Below the pieces are notes generated by a model. That model was not told where the DNA came from. It ran no database searches and saw only the letters and a list, made by a program, of their open reading frames with translations. A DNA stretch of 64,000 nt from Pleurodeles waltl (Eukaryota; Chordata; Amphibia; Caudata; Salamandridae), in contig NC_090439.1 of the NCBI RefSeq assembly GCF_031143425.1, forward strand, positions 348,186,027 through 348,250,026, written 5' to 3'. Positions 1 through 11,704 of the stretch are shown here, one piece after another; positions within the stretch are counted from its first letter, which is position 1; each line of letters opens with the position of its first letter. Position numbers and translations under genes: made by a program.

Positions 1-673
1 CCACCACCAAACCTTTCAGCAGTACACTCTCTTTTTGTGTGGGTCATGTCACCACACTAGGTTGGGGGGGGGTGCAAAATAATAACCCCTCCCCCCATTC
101 AGTGTCTTTTCACCCTCTGTCATGGTTGGAACTTTTGTTTTACAGCTGGGAGTAGTTGGTGTTTTAAGGGCTTTGTTTGTAATATTACTCTAGTAGGCCT
201 GAAAATTTGTAATGCACTACGCCCTCTATGGGCTAAATATATGGTTACATTGCATTACATTCTGCCATTTTCTTTTCAGGGGGTTATGCTCCCTGGGGGC
301 TGACTATATGGTTACATTACCATGTTTTTTATGAATGTTATTTTAATTGTGATGCCCTCTAGGGGCTGTTCTGAGCATTACAGTCAAGATACTATAATAT
401 TCACTGCACTTGGAAACTCTTTGCAGAGCTTTCCTCTTACAAAAATATTTGCCCATAACTCACGGTGTGGTGGTCCTAGGACAATGGGACCATCATCAAA
501 ATGTTCAGTACGGGACCGCCATTGAATTGTTCAACATGACGCACTCTTTCTGTCTAGGTCATCTCTGGGTCCCCACACTAGATTGGGGGTGGGCAAAATG
601 ATAACTCCTCTCACTATTCAGTGTCTTTTTCAGTTCTCTCATGGCTGGAACTTTTTTTTTACTGGGAGTAGTT
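1..673. repeat. Unclassified direct repeat, two diverged units about 517 bp apart
   Basis: Bases about 30-170 and about 549-673 are diverged copies of one sequence. Shared landmarks in the same order are a CACACTAG block, a G-run, GCAAAATRATAAC, ATTCAGTGTCTTTT, TGGAACTTTT and CTGGGAGTAGTT. Between them, shorter related blocks ending in TATATGGTTACATT occur near 235-255 and 303-320. No open frame in the segment resembles a known protein. It is probably a piece of a larger interspersed repeat whose left end lies outside the window. Confidence 0.6.
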
Positions 674-678
674 TGAAG

Positions 679-1105
679 CAGATTTACAAGAAAGTGGTGC
701 GTCAGCTTTGATGCGCCACTTTTCTTGCATCACCCTGCCCCCCTAACATCACCATGATAGCGGTGTATTTACTATACAGTGCACCATGGAACACGTTAGC
801 ACAGTAGCGTCATAATGTATGATGCTACTGTGGCACTTTGCTGGATTAGTGCCATAAACTATGGCACTAGTCCAGCAAAGCAAAGGGAGGCACATAGGTT
901 ATTATGGTAGTATCACTTGGCTTGCAAATTTCCCTGTGCCATTTGTTTGGACTTCCCTGCGTGGGAACACCCCCTTGCATATATTATACCTGGTGCAGGT
1001 ATAATGTGGTGCAAGGGATTACACTTTGTAAATATGGTGCACATTGGGGGCCTCCTTAAAGCCTTCTTGTGCGGACGTAAAGATACTACTCATAAATACC
1101 CTTTG
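679..1105 (+). mobile_element. Decayed MITE, same family as the element at 30334-30830
   Basis: The left edge reads GCAGATTTACAAGAAAGTGG and continues with a short snap-back around GGTGCGTCAGC. This matches the left end of the complete copy at 30334, whose terminus is TGCCAGATTTACAAG. Internal blocks such as the one ending CTTTGCTGGATTAGTGCCAT and the TATACCTGGTGCAGGTATAATG palindrome-like block also occur in both. The right terminal inverted repeat is not recognisable, so the right edge is approximate. No coding capacity. Confidence 0.65.
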
Positions 1106-1121
1106 TGAATTCCCAAAAATA

Positions 1122-1169
1122 GTAAACTTAAATGTTTGGTCTTAACTTAGACCAAACGTTTAAGTTTAC
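1122..1169. repeat. Near-perfect hairpin, 21-bp arms
   Basis: Arms 1122-1142 and 1149-1169 are reverse complements with one mismatch, separated by the 6-base loop TAACTT. The hairpin sits directly before CTTTGTGAATCGGGCCCTTA. A similar GGGCCCCATTCACAAAG end occurs at 5477, so this is probably the terminus of another MITE family. Confidence 0.75.
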
Positions 1170-1188
1170 CTTTGTGAATCGGGCCCTT

Positions 1189-2790
1189 AGTGTTTATGAA
1201 TGAAACATGGCTCTCTGAAGCAACCAAGCCCTTTATTGCCACTGCCCTTCCTAATGCATACAAAATCCCAAAAAAGACCACCTGAGCAGCAGGGGAGGAG
1301 GGCTAGCCTTGCTTTATAAAGAATACTATGATTGCAAGACTATCCTGATCGCTGGTCCTATAGGAGCAGAAGCAATGGACTTCTGCATTGCCATGACACC
1401 TCAATAATCACTGGCTAGGTGCTACTTTATAGAATCCCGGGCCCTGCAGGTCCGTTTATTAAATCCCTGAGAAATGCCCTGGCACATCTAGCAGTTAGAT
1501 ACACTAATTTTATATTTTTGTAGAATTTCAATCTACACATGGGTAAGGTGGATGATAATGAGGTTGAGACACATCAAGCAAGCCATGTACTTCATCAACT
1601 GTTTTCCAATGTCATGTGCATATAGGAGACACCATTTCTCAAGTTTGGGCGGATCACTACCTGATTACATTTTCTTGGGCTTCCCTAAAAAAATCACAAC
1701 CTCCGACAGTCAGGACCCCATGCGCCACAAGAGCCTTTCATCATGTCCATCCAGAGGAGTTCATCTGCTTCTTGCAAGAAAGTGCTACCTTTCTCTTAGG
1801 CTCAGTTGAGGATAACCATACAATACAAAAGAGGGACAGGGAGATTGTTGGTCCAGTGTACAGTCTCCCGAACTGCACTATAAACCAAATAAGTACACTG
1901 TTCCAAAATTGTTAAGAAAGTGAAAAAGATGCAGGGACGAAATCAGCTAAGGATACCCATAGTATCAGGAGAGCCCTCAAGCACCCATGAGGATGACCAG
2001 TTTCATCACTGGGCTGTCTCCTCGTCAGACCGGCGCTGCAATGTCTGGCGGACCATCCAGAGAACCGGGATGGTGCTGAACCGAAGGCAATTTGCCAGGT
2101 TAAGGTCTGGAACGAATGCTGATTGGGGAAAGAAAAAATATTGTGTGAAATAATGTAGGAGAGAATGAAAAAGGTAAAATTTGCTCTGAACCTTAAACAT
2201 CACTTTAATGAGTCAGAGAAAAGGTGCAGGCTAAGGTTAAAAACAAAACAGAGTGTCTACGGGAACGATAATCCACTACACTCTAAGAAGGGAAAAAGGT
2301 AGTGTGCCTAATCCTATCAAAATTGGTCCCTGCATCTTTTTCAGTTGAGGATAACATCAGCCTTCTTGACAAATGGATTCAGGATACTACTGATAAACTA
2401 GTACGGGTTGCCCAAGGAAGACTTTGCAGAAATAAGCCATCTAGCCCATGGTTCATAGACAGTATCAAGGTAGAAAAGAAATGGTGTAAAACCTTCTAAA
2501 GACAATTGAGAAAAGAGTACAATACTAATAACAAGGACGTTAATAAGCGCAACTCTCAAAAAATATTATGCTGACATTAAAATAGTTAAGCAAATCCAGT
2601 GTGTTTGGACTCTGCCTTTCACCTCAGTGGATGCTATTTCAGTGTTCAAAGGGTGAAAACCTAGCTTTTCATACAGGAATAGACAACCCACACTGTCACT
2701 TCGATCAAAGTACCGGGACACTCACTGAACTGAAGTTGCATTTCATTAAATTATTCATTCATTCAGTCCTTTATAGAACATGTCATGAGT
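1189..2790 (+). pseudogene. Decayed L2/CR1-like LINE fragment, endonuclease region
   Basis: Conceptual translation gives, in order and in shifting frames, an APE-type endonuclease signature around 1198 (NETWLSEATKP), a GGGLALLYKE block near 1292, a FNLHMGK block near 1528, and a WADHYLITFSW block at about 1645-1680 that corresponds to the conserved SDHH region. Further on, near 2440, there is a PWFIDSIK block like the linker between endonuclease and reverse transcriptase. Many stops and frameshifts separate these blocks and no reverse transcriptase motif remains. The order and spacing fit the EN part of an L2/CR1-clade LINE. The clade call is an inference, and the fragment may or may not be related to the L2-like 3' end at 26.2-27.1 kb. 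It is non-functional. Confidence 0.65.
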
Positions 2791-4087
2791 GATGTAATAT
2801 ATAAGGTAATTGCAGTGTATGGTTAGGGCGCCATATTGTTTTTTTAATTTTATTATTTACGTATACTGGTCTCACCTGGGACAACAACACTTTGTTTACA
2901 TTTTGGTACTGCAGGAGGGACTCAAGGACCTTGAGGCTCCCCAACCAGCACCCTGGTGGGAGCCAGCCATCTTTTTCTAACCATTCGTCCTCCAGTCCAC
3001 ACCTGTGGCACTCACACTTTTTTATGCTGCATGCTATGGTAGGGGCCCCAAGGTCTCTGTGGCCCCTGCTGGCTCCCCAACCAATACCCATTCTACATAC
3101 GGCAGAAGGCTGCTCTGTTCCTTTGCTCTAACCTGGGAGGTCGCAGCTTTTTTTCAGGCAGGAGCAAGATTGTGTTCCCTGCCTAGGAAAGTGTAGGCAG
3201 GGAATTAAATTTGTATTGTATGCTTACACTCTTCCAGGCAACCCCAGTATCTTGGGGATGGGTTCCCTGGGACACTGCATTCTTTGGGCCCCAGGGGTTG
3301 GAGTCTCCAGGGCTGGTGTATAGCTCTGGTAGAGGGGCCGCATGACCTTCTCGCCAAAATGTAAAACTGGCCTCTTGGGGGACGGGGCACCCAGGGACTC
3401 GGCTCCACGAAATTTAAAACTCAGCCCTCAGCTATTGAGCCCTTAGCACATCAGTGAAAGGGAGGCTGCATGCCCTTCCCCTAAATTTAAAACTAGGCCC
3501 CAGGGGTCGTGAGGCTCAAGTAGTAGGGCTGCATGTGCATCCTCCATGATTTTGCAGTAAAAAAAATAAATACATTGTTTTTGGACCTGGGAGGGGTCCC
3601 AGTGCTAGGGAGTGAGGGTATCCCTACCATCCCCCCTACATGTTTCCTTTCCTGTTTTTAGGACAGAAGACTGGGCCTCCGAGTCCTAAGATGGCTGCCA
3701 CCACATTTTTGTTAATGTGGTGGCAGCCAATCAGAGCTTATCTTTAGATCTGTTGGCTCTGCAGGTTCCCCACAGCAACCTTAATTTCTTAAAAACTACT
3801 GAACAGATTTACACCAAATCACAAAAGCATATTGTCTGGACCAAGATCTAGCTTGCTGCCACATTTGTTGTAATTCGGTTCAGTAATTTTTGTAGTATCC
3901 CTGTTCAACTTTTCTATGGAAAATTACATGGCGAAAATGTACGGGTGTACTGAAGGATCGTGTGAAAAAAATTATTTTAGGCCAGGTCGGGTCCCTCTGA
4001 GACCCCCACCACAAGGGCTAGGGAGCAGGGTATCCATACCCTGACCCTTTATATTTTTTTTTATACATCTTCAGGACTTGAGACTAA
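2791..4087 (+). repeat. Unclassified interspersed repeat, first unit
   Basis: The block near 3795-3880 (CTGAACAGATTTACACCAAA, then CTGGACCAAGATCTAG) recurs at about 5090-5150 in the same orientation and in inverted, diverged form at about 60540-60600. Phrases about a GGGAGCAGGGTATCC region repeat at 3609 and 4021. This indicates an old, multi-copy element without recognisable coding domains. Open frames in it are short and look random. Confidence 0.55.
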
Positions 4088-4840
4088 GGGCCAGATGTAT
4101 CAAACATTTTTGCGATCGCAAACGGCCCAACGACCATTTCCGATCGCAAAAATGTATTTTGGTATGTATCAAGTGCAATTTGCGATTCAGTAACTTGTTA
4201 CCGAATCGCAAACTGGATTTGCAACTACATACCAATACGGTATTAGGAAGGGGTGTGTCAAGGTCGTCCCTTCCTAATAACAAATCGCAGAGGTATGTAT
4301 GATTGTATTGCGACCGTGAACGCGTTCGCAAAACAATTGCAGTTACCACCAATTTCAAATTGGTGCTAACCCATTCGCAAAGGGGAAGGGGTACCCAAGG
4401 GACCCCTTCCCCTTTGTGAATGCATGCAAAACATTTTTTTAGGAGCAGGCAGTGGTCCCATGGACCTCTGCCTACTCTTAAAAAAAGAAAAGAAAACTTT
4501 TCAATTTTCTTTTTTAAATTCATCCCGTTTTCCTTTAAGGAAAATGGGCTGCATTTAAAAAACCAAAAAAATAAGATTGCTTTATTTAAAAGCAATCACA
4601 GACATGGTGGTCTGCTGAGCCCAGCAGGCCACGATCCCAGCGATTGTAGCCATTCGCAAAGGGTCACAAATTGTGACCTACCTCATGAATATTAATGAGG
4701 GTGGTCCATTTGCGAGCCTTTGCGAATCATTATATGAAACTCCTGGAGTTTCATACATTCCAATAGTGATTACTTAATTGCGATTAGCAAAAATATCGCA
4801 ATTTGGTAATCGCTGTTAGAGATAATGATACATCTGGCCC
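4088..4840. mobile_element. Harbinger-like MITE, 753 bp, TSD TAA
   Basis: The element begins GGGCCAGATGTATC and ends with its exact reverse complement GATACATCTGGCCC. It is flanked by TAA on both sides (4085-4087 and 4841-4843). A 3-bp TWA-type duplication with G-rich short inverted termini is characteristic of PIF/Harbinger elements. The interior is rich in TTTGCGA/TCGCAAA motifs in both orientations, giving extended palindromic structure. There is no transposase. The insertion splits the unclassified repeat at 2791-5400. Open frames across it are fortuitous. Confidence 0.88.
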
Positions 4841-5400
4841 TAAGTCCCCCAAGTCCTGTAATGCCATTTTCTTTCATGTTGATGCCAGCCAATCACAGTG
4901 CTCACTCCTGCAGGACCCTTAATCCCAAGGGAGCAAGGTGGCCCAAGGGGGGAAAAGTGCCCAATGTCAGAGTGCTCTTTTTTTTAAAGTTGTGCTTGCA
5001 GAACTCTTGCAAGAGTCCCTCAAACCCAACTGTCCAAATAAAAATATTTTCTAACCTAAATTTCACAAACAGCTATTGAACAACTGCTGAGCTGATTTAC
5101 AATAAATCACAAACAACACGCTTGCTGGACCAAGATCTAGTTTCTTGCCGAATTTTGTGTAATTACGTTCAGCCAACTCTCTATTCAAAATCCCATGGAC
5201 ACTGCATGGAGATTGTGCATTTTGGGACCCTCATCCCCCCTTTTTCTAAGCATATGCGTGGTGGATCACGCCAAAACTTTTCATGATGCCAAGACTTTTC
5301 TTAGAGAAACTAAGCAAAAAAGAACACTGTTTTGGAAAGGTTTGTGAAGATTTGTTAAACAGAGGCAAAGTTATTAGCAAACCAAAAAAGGTATTTCCTC
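4841..5400 (+). repeat. Unclassified interspersed repeat, second unit
   Basis: This resumes the repeat interrupted by the MITE. GCCAGCCAATCACAG near 4886 parallels GCAGCCAATCAGAG near 3724, and GAGCTGATTTAC near 5089 with CTGGACCAAGATCTAG near 5126 parallels the block near 3800-3850. The two units therefore look like a diverged tandem arrangement. No coding domain was recognised. Confidence 0.55.
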
Positions 5401-7085
5401 TGAAGTTATTTGATTTCTTTCTTTAGGACCTTCAGCCTTTTACTTTCAAAGGAAGGTGCAACATTCTTTATATTGGGCCCCATTCACAAAGATGTTTCCG
5501 TGAAATTACTCTTGCTGTACTCCTTGATTGCACCTGAATTCAGGTAGTAAGCCTGGAGTACTACAAGAGAAAGTGACATCACAATCTTTGTGACTAGGCT
5601 ATAAATGCATAAATCTAACATAGAAAATAGGTTGTCTTTATTGAAGGGCTGTTAACGTCCAAATTAATGTGAAAAATTAGCATAAAATCCTATTACACCT
5701 CAGTCATTGGCCATCTGGAATTGAAATAATGTATACTTTAGGATTTCTGAGCCTTACTACATTAATCAACCTGTTTACAAATGTCCTCAGTTTGCTGTTG
5801 CATAATGCCCATAAGCCCATAGTATCCACCCTGGCTAAGTCCATGCTATGATTGCAGGATGGCCACTATATAAATTAATCTCATTCATATTTATTGCATG
5901 AAAAATTATTAAATATAGATATACTGAACATTTGTTATAGATTCAGCCATCATTGGCCAGTTCTGGCAGTCTCTACTCTAAATGATATTAAAATGATTGT
6001 TACCTGGCCAGTTTCAGACTGTTTCTATGATAAGCGGAAGAGTGCAGAGCCTTTAATTGATTACAGTACTACCACTACCGAACCTTGCTTCTAAATTTGA
6101 ACTAAAATCCTATAAGGAATCTCATTACGTCTGCATTCAGTAAGAACTTGGTCACCCAAAAATAGTCATTAAAGTGGACTACCAATTCAGAGAGATGTTG
6201 TCTATTCATGTGCAGCAATATCATAAAATAATGCCATGATCAGAGTTTTCCTTTTTCGATGTTGAAGTATTATCATTTTTCATTCCTGTAAGGGAATTAC
6301 TTTTTACATTAAAATAATATAAAAAATTTCAGGGAGGAATATTGGGTCTGGGGTAAAACAGAATGGGTGTCAGTAGAAGGGGGAGATGCTAGGAGTCACT
6401 TAGATCCAGTGAAGTCTCAGAACCTGCACTATGACAAATAGAGTTTGCACTACTTAATTTGTGCAGAGTGTTAGTTTTTCTTTGGGGTCCCGCCTGTGCT
6501 GCCAAATTGCTGGGGTTGTCAAATATCTAGGCTGCCCAATTTTGATTCCTCCACATGCATTTCTTTTCCTCCACCTTACACTTCCTGACTATTACACTCA
6601 GGCAGGTTATTTTTATTTCTTTATTCATTTATCCACTAATCACTGCATTGGTGTCTTTCATTTCTTCTTTCTTTCTCCCTGGGATAAAGTATGACGATGG
6701 AAAATAAGCCCCAGTCCCCAGAAAAGAATGCCGATGTTCTCCACCTACAACCATTAGTACAAATTAATGACTGTGAATAAGACATAATAACAGACGAGTA
6801 CCGAACTCTAGCAGATAGTCTAATGAATGCAATAATTCGTGTTTTCAAACACCCCCATAATGTTTAAGGTTGCAACATTATAATTTAGTATCGCAAACCA
6901 TGAAATTAGCAACAATTAGCTGTCACCATGAGTAATAATGGCAAGTGTACAGCACAGTCTTTCTGCCATTAGTCAACAATTAATCGTTGAAGCACTGGAC
7001 ATAGGCAGTACTTGACTTAGGAGATATAAGCAGGTAAAAGCCAGGCTATTGAGTGCTCTCTCATTGATGAGTGAACATCAATTGC
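5401..7085. other. Non-coding stretch, one possible MITE relic
   Basis: Between about 5477 and 5605 lies a segment starting GGGCCCCATTCACAAAGAT and containing ACAATCTTTGTG near its end, which could be remnant inverted termini. The rest, to 7085, is AT-rich with short random open frames. No gene was seen. Confidence 0.5.
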
Positions 7086-7745
7086 AATAAAGAAACGGTC
7101 CCAAAATATGGGGCGGTGGTGGCATTGTGCATAGAGACCAGGCCTGAGGAGCGCGCATAGCCTAGAACTGGACTCGGCACCCTAGGGCAGCACCCCGATG
7201 TAAACTGAGCCAGCAATCAGAGGAGAAGTGCAGCAGTGACAGAGCGGGCCTGACTGGCAGATCAAGATTCTCTGCAGAGAGTGACAGAGGGGATAACAAT
7301 GTGGAGGCCAGATCACTGCGTTGGCACCCTGCACAGCCGTGAAAAGGAGTAACATCCCCATGCACCACAGCAGTGGCCGTAAACAATGGGTGGTATGTGC
7401 AGCTAGTGTGTCAATTACAGAGCCAAAGGGGGCATGGAGGCCAGAAGCAGCAGTCGAGCATGCCAATGAAGTTAACACCCTGCGGCAAGTGATCCTCATT
7501 TAAGCTATGGGGCTGACAAAGTGCTACAGAGTGTACTGCAGATCTGGGCCCCACGGACAGAGCAGTAGAAGTCCCTCAGAGCCCTTGGCAGAATGACTGG
7601 TCACCACACGCAGCTCTAGAAATTTCTGGTCGGCATAAGAGAACAGGAACTGCTAGGATTGCAACCTGCGCGGACCCTATTTACTAAACAACCAGCGTGA
7701 TTAAGGCTCTCATGGGCTGCCACCCAAGAACCCCATTAACATAAG

Positions 7746-7823
7746 GAGCCCCCCTGTCTATCAGACAAAAAATGGGCAACAGTGAGCCCCCCTGTCTATC
7801 AGACAAAAAATGGGCAACAGTGA
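7746..7823 (+). repeat. Exact 38-bp tandem duplication
   Basis: Two adjacent identical 38-bp units (7746-7783 and 7784-7821) begin GAGCCCCCCTGTCTATCAG. The duplication lies in the LINE 5' leader. Lack of divergence between the units suggests it is recent relative to the LINE insertion, or possibly an assembly artefact. Confidence 0.9.
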
Positions 7824-8399
7824 ACTGCATACCGTAGCAAGGGTGCACATAAACTGATTAGGACTTCAGGGGCCCACGTACAGGGAGCGATCCAAGGCCA
7901 CAGGCCTAAAAGGAGAGAAAACTGAAGAACTGTGTTACAATGAATGTTCAGCGTGAAAGCTGCTTGGTGTCCTTGGGTTGCCCTGTGGGGCTGGACACCA
8001 GTGATCTCTATCTGTGGAGGGGACCAGGATTGTCAACATTTTACAGGTCCCCACTGCACTTCTGTTCATAAGCCTGGCCTAGGGGACACAGGGAGGCATC
8101 TAGTGGTGATGGAAGGTATGATGATCTCCCATTAGAGGTGTCGGCATGGTAGTGCATGCAGAAGTGGTTTGTGGGAATAAAGTTGTGACAACTCTGTAGG
8201 AGAACCTAATGGGGAGAAGGTGATCTGTCGGGCCAGCAGATCATAGGGGCCCACACTGAATAGCATACACACCAGCCGTCATCCTTTTTTAAGAGCAATA
8301 TACAAACGCTCAACAGCCAATATGACAAAAGATAAACCCCCCAGAAGGGCACAAGCAAACAAAATCATGCAATACACTGTGTCCGGTTGAGTAACTGGC

Positions 8400-9180
8400 T
8401 GGGGTGCCCCACATCCCATGACCAAGGGGAGTCTACGTGGGACACAGTTGAAATTCTGGAAGTTCTTCGGAGTTCCAAAAGACACTAGAAAGTAAAATGG
8501 ACACGATGGCCATGGATATCAACCACTTGAGACTAGACCTTTGAAAAGTGATGGAGAGAGTCATGACTACAGATGAGGAGGTCGCCACCCGTTGTGCCAC
8601 AGCACAGGAGCTCCAAGCAACAGTTGTGGAACTCAAAGGCAGTGTGACACAAGTGGACAAACACCTAGAAGATGCAGAGGGATGCTCCAGGAGAAATAAC
8701 TTGAGATTATTGACATTCCTGGAATGTTCGGAGGACCCCTCTGCAGAGCTGTTCCTCAAAGAGTAGATAATGACCGCAAAGCAATTGATATGCTTGTCCA
8801 AATTTTTTACTACCGAAAGGGCACAGAGGACCTTGGGACTGGTGCCTCACTCTGGTGCACCACTGAGGGCGCTTATAGAAAGACTGTTTAATTAAAGAGA
8901 TAAAGACATAACTCTTCAACATGTTCAGCCCCATGGCCCCCCAAAATATGGAGGATCCCCATCCAAATATTTCCTGACTATATCGGAAGTGTGCAGGACC
9001 TCTGAAAGAGTTTTCTTTCGACCAAACAGAGGATGAGAGAACATAACATCAAGAATAGTTTGCTCTTCCCAGCATGGCTGTGAGTTCAACATGATGGCAA
9101 GGTGCACTTTTTTTAAACTCCCCAGGAGGCTGCTGACTGGATGGACTCCCTGGGACTGGGTCAAGGAGCACTATTCTTAG
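8400..9180 (+). pseudogene. LINE ORF1 relic (coiled coil, RRM, C-terminal domain)
   Basis: The open stretch at 8548-8766 has a heptad-like segment with alternating charged and hydrophobic residues, then the ORF1 RRM entry RRNNLRLLTFLE, followed by PSAELFLKE and a stop. Downstream, in neighbouring frames, the expected order continues: a KFFTTERAQRTLG-like block near 8800, LRALIERLFN, a YGGSPSKYFLT block near 8945, then NSLLFPAWL and HFF-type blocks near 9050-9110 like the C-terminal domain of L1 ORF1 proteins. These would form an RNA-binding trimeric chaperone in an active element. Stops at several positions make it a pseudogene. Confidence 0.75.
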
Positions 9181-9239
9181 AATAGTGTGGCCCGACACAG
9201 AGGCACGTGGTGCTCTAATCATCAACGTCAGATGCAGTT

Positions 9240-10462
9240 GAAGCGGGAAAAGATCCTAAAATGGAATGTGAGGGGTCTAAATAATCCTGTGAACCTAACT
9301 GGGTGTAGGCATATCTCACAAGATATGGGGTAGTAATAGCCTTACTCCAAGAAACTCACCTCTGGGGGGGACTGTCTCCGATACTTGCAAAAAAGGTGGT
9401 GAGGTCAACTGTTTGCCACATCATACTCTGGGTGTGTTACAGTGGCTTTGATCTGGGTCACCCCAGGGATCACTTTTAAATCCACGAGGGTTGTTAGAGA
9501 TGTAGAGGGGAGATATGTTATCCTGGAAGGACTCTGGATGCCCATGACCTTTGCCTCATTAATGTTTACGGTCCTAATACGGATGATGGAGACTTTGTGG
9601 GTTCATTATTATGGGCCATCAAATTCCACAATCCACTGAGATTATTTTAGCTGGTGATTTCAATTGCGCACTGGATGGGGACATGGATAGATCCCCCCTC
9701 AAGCATGAATTAAACTCCAAGTGACCTCTGCACTCCAGCAGGTATTACACAGCCTATAGCTGATTGATGCATGGCTCAAGTGTCATCCCTACGCACACAT
9801 TTATACCTGTTATACTCCTGCTCTGGCCACCTACAGTTGATTAGACTTTCTGTTCATAACAGCGGCGGCAGCACATAGGATAGTGGACATACAATACTTG
9901 GCCCAGTCAGATCACTTACCTCTTCTGGTCACATATTCTTTCCTTAGACACCTCCCAGAGTGCCGCTATGGAGGATGAACACTGACGCACTGACTGTCCC
10001 AGTCTTTAGGAGCATGGTATTGACTGCATTAACACATTACTTTGAAGAGAACTGGGAAATGGTGGGGAATAGAGCTGTAGAATGGGATGCCATGAAAGTG
10101 GTGGTCCGGGGAGTATGCATGGCATCCTCAATTGGAGTGTGGCAAACACTGGAAAGAGATGTGACGAGCCAAGAGACAGAGCTGGATAGGCTTGGAAAAG
10201 TGTTGTCTATGGACCTCCCCGTTATGACAGCCTGGGATTGACAGAAATGTAAGCTATTTGAACTTTGGGGCCAGTTAGAGAAATATATGAAGAACATGAC
10301 CGGAAGACGTTGGTATCTAGAAGGGGATAAAACAGGGAGGTTACTGGCACGGTTGATTAGATCTGAATCTGCCCCACAGCTCATTCTGTCGATTATGGAT
10401 CGAAGGGGCCTAGGGGTACACCCCCAACAGGCCATTAATTAGGTTTTCGCTGACCACTTTAC
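9240..10462 (+). pseudogene. LINE APE-type endonuclease relic (ORF2 N-terminus)
   Basis: KWNVRGLNNP near 9258 matches the N-terminal Asn-containing strand of APE-like LINE endonucleases. LLQETHLW near 9341 carries the catalytic Glu block, and LAGDFNCALDGDMDRS near 9647 carries the Asp/Asn block. Further on there is a SDHLPLLVT block near 9907 that matches the terminal SDH motif. Frames change between blocks, with stops, so the enzyme is dead. The domain order and spacing match ORF2 of an L1-like element. Confidence 0.8.
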
Positions 10463-11704
10463 ATGGTAAACTCAGCCACGCCTGTTAGGGGGATACATAA
10501 GCTGTCCAATTGCTTGGACAAGCTCCCAATATCGACCCTGTCCCAAGTAGACTGCAAGATGTTAGGGGCCCACATTGGTAAACAGGAGTTGTTGGAGGCA
10601 ATGAAGGCCCTTAAAAAAAGCAAAGCACTGGAAAGTGACAGCTTACCCACAGAGTTCTACAGGACCTTTCCGGAAGCCCTATTAGATAAACTAGTACTGG
10701 TGTTTGCTGAGGCCTATGAATACCAGGATCTTTTGCAGTCTATGAGTGAAGCACTGATCAAGCTAATACCGAAAACAGACAAAGACCATTTCGAGGCCAG
10801 CTCCTACAAGCCCATCTCAATGTTGAATATCAACCTTAAGCTCATTAGCCACGTCTTAGTGACTTGCCTTCTTCAGTATCTCCCACCTATGACCCACTGG
10901 GATCCGTCGGGCTTTATGCCACATAGAAATACATTATGTAACCTGCGGCGCTCAGCACATGTGCTGCATGCCCCCAAGGTACAGGATGATCTGTATGCCC
11001 TACCCTTCCTTGACATCAAACAGGCTTTTGATTCCCTGAATTGGGAGTATATTTGGCAGGTGCTTGGAAAGATGGGACTAGGTCCTTTCTTCATAAAATG
11101 GGTCAAACTGCTATACACGCACCCCATGTCTTACGGAGATAGTTCTGCAGTGAGGTACAAGACAGGATGCCCTTTATGCTGATTGGTATTTCCCGTAGTG
11201 ATGGAACTACTGGCCTGCAGACTTCATCTGGTCCTTAAGACCTGGTTGATGCCAGTGGCAAATGCTGAGCATATAGTCCCCTTGTATGCAGACAATGCCA
11301 TGGTCTACCTGTGCTGCCCATGCATATCTGTCCCAATTATGTTGAATGTGATGGAGGACGTTAGGGAGTTTTCGGGACTTCCTGTCAGTGTGACAAAATT
11401 GGTCCTGTTCCCATTGGGTCACCTAATGGGCAGACCTCTGCAGAGTCTGCCTGCGTCAGGTCTGCCTTGGACAGTTGATAAAGTAAAATACCTAGGTATT
11501 TATATCACACATCACGAGAAACAGCGCCACAAATATAATATGGGTTTGCATCCCTCCAGCTGGTTCTGGAATACTCTGCACCTATCATTGATGGGCAAAA
11601 TAGCACTTATAAAGATGGTGGTGTTTCTATGCTGTTTATACGTTATGCAGGGCGTCTTCCTGGAGATCCACAGGGGTGGGTTCGGCAAGCTGGAAAAGCT
11701 TTAA
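10463..11704 (+). pseudogene. LINE reverse transcriptase, broken by one stop
   Basis: Two adjoining open stretches in the same frame (10463-11182 and 11183-11704) form one RT region separated by a TGA where GCPLSP is normally found (here GCPLC then stop). Visible blocks are KSKALESDSLPTEFY (start of fingers), SYKPISMLNINLKLIS, GFMPHRNTLCNLRR, LDIKQAFDSLNW with the motif A Asp, and YADNAMVYL as motif C, where the usual second Asp is Asn. After that VKYLGIYI is the palm-thumb boundary block. Motif C loss and the stop make it inactive. This is the best preserved transposon protein in the window. Confidence 0.92.

Noticed and set aside
54..100. G-runs and C-runs as G-quadruplex or telomere signals
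   Set aside because: The runs are single blocks, not four spaced tracts, and belong to the unclassified direct repeat.
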